Under the pieces are notes generated by a model. The model saw nothing but the letters and a program-made list of their open reading frames with translations, was not told the DNA's origin and made no database searches. The translations under genes were made by a program, and so were the position numbers. Shown piece after piece: positions 61,316 to 64,000 of a stretch of DNA of 64,000 nucleotides. The number at the start of each line of letters is the position of its first letter. The stretch's first letter is position 1. The DNA is from Streptomyces albofaciens JCM 4342 (GTDB taxonomy: Bacteria; Actinomycetota; Actinomycetes; Streptomycetales; Streptomycetaceae): positions 2,046,001 to 2,110,000 of the forward strand of contig NZ_PDCM01000002.1 in NCBI RefSeq assembly GCF_008634025.1, given 5' to 3'.

Positions 61316-63736
61316 TCAGAACGCGGAGTCATATCCGGCCGATCCGCTCCCGCCGCCCGGTCCGCCCGCCCCGGTGGGGCCGGACGGCCTGCCGCCGCCG
61401 TTGGCGGACGGGCCGCGCCCGCCCGGGGCGGCGCCCCGCCCGGACCGCCCGGTGGACCGGCCCGCCGTGCTCCGGTCGCCGGCCGCCCGGCCCGGCCGGC
61501 GTCCCGGGCCGGTGCGCTCCCGGCCCGGCCCGCGCCCGCCGCGCACGAACAGTTCCAGGTCGTGGTCGAGGGAGACGGGCGCGCCGCGCGGCACCGGCTG
61601 TTCGCCGCCCCTGGGGGTGCGCAGCCGCAGCCCGTCGCCCCGGCGCTGGAGCCGGTACGCCTGTGCCGCGCCCGCGTCCCGGCGGCGCAGGCCGGGGCGC
61701 GGCGAGGACGGGTGGTCCACCGCGAAGCAGAACGTCCGCGTCCGGGCGCCGCGCACCTTCAGTTCGCCCAGCGTGGTGCCGTCCCGGCGCAGTTCGAGGA
61801 CGAGCCCTTGCAGCGAGCCCTGGGCGAGGCGGTACCAGATGTGGATGCCGATGACCACGGCCGCCGCGAGCAGCAGCCCGGCACCGCCGACGACCGCCCA
61901 CCACCAGCGGTCCCACCAGGTGGGCGCCGGGGTGACGGTGACGGTCAGGAAGGCGGCGCCGACCTCCCGGCCGCCGTCGGTGCGGTCGGTGACGGTGATC
62001 CGGCCGCCGGCGTCCCCCGGCGGGGCGCCGGAGCCGAAGGAGACGGTGAAGGGCACCGGCTGCTGGGCGCCGGGCGCGACGGTGACGGTGGCCGGGCTGA
62101 TGCGCAGGGCCGCCGCCGTGGACTGGTCGGCCAGTCCCAGCCGCAGGGTGTGCGGCCGGCTGTCGTTGTTGCGGGCGACGAGCTTGCCGCCGACCGTACC
62201 GCCGGGGTGCACGTCGTGGCCCTCCAGCGTCACCCCCGCCACCACCGGCGCGGGCCCCGAGGAGACGCGGGTGTCGTACGGCCGCCGGTCACCGGTGACG
62301 CCGGGCGCCGCGATCGCGCCGGTCAGCCGCAGCGCGCCGGTGGCCGTCCTCGGCACCGTGACCGAGGCGCCGAACAGCACGTCACCGGCCTTGCCGTCGG
62401 GCCCCCGGCCGTCGTCGCGCAGCGGCACGTCCACCGGCTCGAAGCCGTCGCCGGACAGCTGGGCCGCGGCCCGCACCCCGGCGAGCTGCCCGGGGTCGGT
62501 GATCACCACGCCGCGCCGGGTCTGCAGCCGCATCCGTACGACGACGTTCTCGCCGGGGCGGGGCGCGGACGGCTCCAGGGTGACCGACGAGCGCAGCACG
62601 CCCTGCCAGATGGCCCGTACGGTCGCGGGCTGGTCGCGGTGCCCCTCGGGCGCGGACAGCTTCACCCGCCACCTGCCCGGCAGCGGGTCCTTGACCCGCA
62701 GCGCCTCGACCGGCCCGTCCTGGCCGCTGACCTCGAAGCGGGAGCCGTCGAACTCCCCTTGCAGGGGCACCTTGCGGCCCTTGGGGTCGTAGTAGGTGGC
62801 GGTCACCCGCGGATCGCGCTTGGTGACGGTGATCGAGCCGTCGGTGGCGATCGGCGGGATGGTCACCTCCAGCTCGCCGGGCGGTTTGCCGCTGGTGCCC
62901 TGCTCGACGCGGGCGCAGCGGGCGGCGGCGAACGCGCCCTGGAGCGCCCGGTCCACGTCCGCCGCGCCGTCCACGACCTCCGGCCGCGGCCGGGCGCCGG
63001 GCAGGTCGGCGCAGCCGTCGCGGTAGCCGCCGTCGGCCATCTGCTGGAGGGCCTTCCTGTCGATGCCCTTGCCGAAGCCCAGCGGCCAGATCTGCACGTG
63101 TTCGCGGCGCGCCTGGTCGAGCACCTCACGCAGCCGCTTCTCGCCCTCCTGGCGCCGGGCGGCGGGGTCGGCCCCGTAGGCGGGGCTGTCCTCGACGTTC
63201 AGCTTGCCGTCGGTGAGCAGGAAGATGACCTTGGCGGCGCCTTCGGTGCCGTTCTCGCGCAGCCGGGTCAGGGCCTGGGTCAGGGCGGCGGGGAAGTCCG
63301 TGCCGGGGCCGAGGCCGGCGCCCGCGCGGTCGGTGAGGCGGCGGGCGCAGTCGCTGATGCGCTGGCGGCCCGCGGCATCCACGACGGTGGGCGGGCACAC
63401 TTCCCGTACGGGCTGCTGGCCCTCCTTCTCCGCGCTGCCGAAGCCGATGACGCCGGCCCGGGAGCGTTCGGAGATCTCGCCCTGGCCGATCAGCGCGGCG
63501 GCCTCGGCCTCGCGGGCCAGCGCGTCCTTGTCGATGCTGGCCGAGGCGTCCACGACGACGGAGAAGTCGACGGGCGCCGGGCCCGCCGTCGGGGCGGTGG
63601 GCGTGGGCGCGGCCCAGGCGGGCGGCGGGCCGAGCGGCACGGTCGCGCAGAGTGCGGTCAGGGCCGCCACGAGGGCGCGGCGCACCCCGCGCCGCGTCCG
63701 TACGGCGGCCGGCCGGGTCCGGTGCGTCGCGTTCAC
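61316..63736 (-). CDS. Exported vWA-domain membrane protein
   Basis: An 806-residue protein. A signal peptide (RALVAALTALCATVPLG, cleavage near AWAA) is followed by a vWA domain (~55-290) with an intact MIDAS: DASAS, the Thr in GPGTDFPAAL and the Asp in LLTDGKLN. Two or three beta-sandwich domains follow (to ~610), then one membrane helix (WWWAVVGGAGLLLAAAVVIG near 625-645) and a ~150-residue cytoplasmic part ending in a Gly/Arg/Pro-rich tail. So the vWA faces outward and the tail faces the cytoplasm. GTG 63736 overlaps the preceding stop. It is a likely sensor or adhesion component of the tubulin/GTPase system. Confidence 0.85.
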   Translation of the reverse strand: MNATHRTRPAAVRTRRGVRRALVAALTALCATVPLGPPPAWAAPTPTAPTAGPAPVDFSVVVDASASIDKDALAREAEAAALIGQGEISERSRAGVIGFGSAEKEGQQPVREVCPPTVVDAAGRQRISDCARRLTDRAGAGLGPGTDFPAALTQALTRLRENGTEGAAKVIFLLTDGKLNVEDSPAYGADPAARRQEGEKRLREVLDQARREHVQIWPLGFGKGIDRKALQQMADGGYRDGCADLPGARPRPEVVDGAADVDRALQGAFAAARCARVEQGTSGKPPGELEVTIPPIATDGSITVTKRDPRVTATYYDPKGRKVPLQGEFDGSRFEVSGQDGPVEALRVKDPLPGRWRVKLSAPEGHRDQPATVRAIWQGVLRSSVTLEPSAPRPGENVVVRMRLQTRRGVVITDPGQLAGVRAAAQLSGDGFEPVDVPLRDDGRGPDGKAGDVLFGASVTVPRTATGALRLTGAIAAPGVTGDRRPYDTRVSSGPAPVVAGVTLEGHDVHPGGTVGGKLVARNNDSRPHTLRLGLADQSTAAALRISPATVTVAPGAQQPVPFTVSFGSGAPPGDAGGRITVTDRTDGGREVGAAFLTVTVTPAPTWWDRWWWAVVGGAGLLLAAAVVIGIHIWYRLAQGSLQGLVLELRRDGTTLGELKVRGARTRTFCFAVDHPSSPRPGLRRRDAGAAQAYRLQRRGDGLRLRTPRGGEQPVPRGAPVSLDHDLELFVRGGRGPGRERTGPGRRPGRAAGDRSTAGRSTGRSGRGAAPGGRGPSANGGGRPSGPTGAGGPGGGSGSAGYDSAF

Positions 63737-64000
63737 CACAGTCCTCCGGCCAGTGCGCAGGAGCCCCCGGCGGCCAGACAGCCGACGCCCCAGCGCAGCC
63801 AGCGGTACTTGGCGCCGAGGATGCGGCCGAGGGCGCACGCCTGCTCGACGGCCCACTGCCCGGTGTCTAGGCCCGCTAGGGCGACCCGCGGCAGCAGGGT
63901 CTCGGCGGACGCGCCCCGGGTCAGCTGCGGCACGAAGGTCAGACAGCCGTCCGCGGCCGTACGGGTGCGGGGCAGTACCGCCGCCACGAACATCGCTATG
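63733..64000 (-). CDS. C-terminal part of a small membrane protein, possibly Pycsar-effector-like
   Basis: An open frame that continues past the window edge; 86 residues after an internal Met are visible. The end VEQACALGRILGAKYRWLRW followed by the helix GVGCLAAGGSCALAGGLW resembles the terminal helix pair of PycTM-type (DUF5706) proteins, where a conserved K-x-x-x-x-R-x-G precedes the last membrane segment. Its TGA overlaps the GTG of the vWA gene, so it belongs to the same transcript. The upstream part is needed to confirm the family; confidence in the family is low, in the gene good. Confidence 0.6.
   Translation of the reverse strand, partial: IAMFVAAVLPRTRTAADGCLTFVPQLTRGASAETLLPRVALAGLDTGQWAVEQACALGRILGAKYRWLRWGVGCLAAGGSCALAGGLW

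Overview
The window is high-GC actinobacterial DNA and almost certainly a Streptomyces chromosome. Evidence: third-position GC bias throughout, frequent GTG starts, many ATGA/GTGA start-stop overlaps, TTA codons limited to two genes, an IdeR/DmdR-type iron box, AfsA/ArpA-type gamma-butyrolactone genes, and a vegetative-type aconitase next to a second MurA-like gene. No tRNA, rRNA, CRISPR array, transposase or prophage gene was seen.

Layout. 1-2.7 kb: 5' part of aconitase (minus) with a composite promoter, then a methyltransferase. 2.7-6.8 kb: iron-siderophore ABC operon (ATPase, lipoprotein, fused double permease) directly behind an iron box. 6.9-9.8 kb: HTH/hydrolase pair and a DUF1648 membrane protein/GntR pair. 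9.8-15.6 kb: HTH-MurA fusion, exonuclease-BRCT-TerD fusion, and a convergent NERD-UvrD helicase. 15.6-19.2 kb: MFS transporter coupled to a degenerate PTS EIIA protein (TTA codon), DeoR regulator and divergent HAD phosphatase. 20-23.3 kb: aminotransferase (TTA codon)/IMPase-like/zinc dehydrogenase operon. 23.5-24.4 kb: two small membrane proteins. 24.6-32.1 kb: ScfR/RamB-like regulator and a five-gene valine (isobutyryl-CoA) catabolic operon whose leader carries a cobalamin riboswitch. 32.2-34.7 kb: a single-gene GmrSD-type restriction protein with an alkyltransferase-like insert.

34.8-46.5 kb: a split aryl-CoA (probably 2-aminobenzoyl-CoA) catabolic cluster: acyl-CoA dehydrogenase, aryl-CoA ligase and PaaX on the left; flavin monooxygenase-OYE fusion and enoyl-CoA hydratase on the right. 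Between the halves sits a gamma-butyrolactone locus: HAD phosphatase, two ArpA-like TetR receptors and an AfsA synthase, with ARE-like operators before both receptors and the synthase. 46.6-50.7 kb: amino-acid permease, ornithine carbamoyltransferase and arginine deiminase.

50.9-64 kb (runs off the window): at least seven co-oriented, mostly overlapping genes: GAP1-like protein, zinc-ribbon GTPase, pseudokinase, large membrane protein, tubulin-like GTPase, exported vWA membrane protein and the end of a small membrane protein. This is the best candidate for a poorly characterised NTP-dependent conflict or membrane-surveillance system.

Several parts fit together. Iron supply and the iron-sulphur enzyme aconitase share iron-box-like sites. 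B12 status appears wired to valine breakdown, whose product propionyl-CoA feeds a B12-dependent mutase. Butyrolactone signalling sits inside an anthranilate-type degradation cluster. Two loci carry bldA-dependent TTA codons. All functions are read from sequence features and remembered family knowledge; no database search was run.
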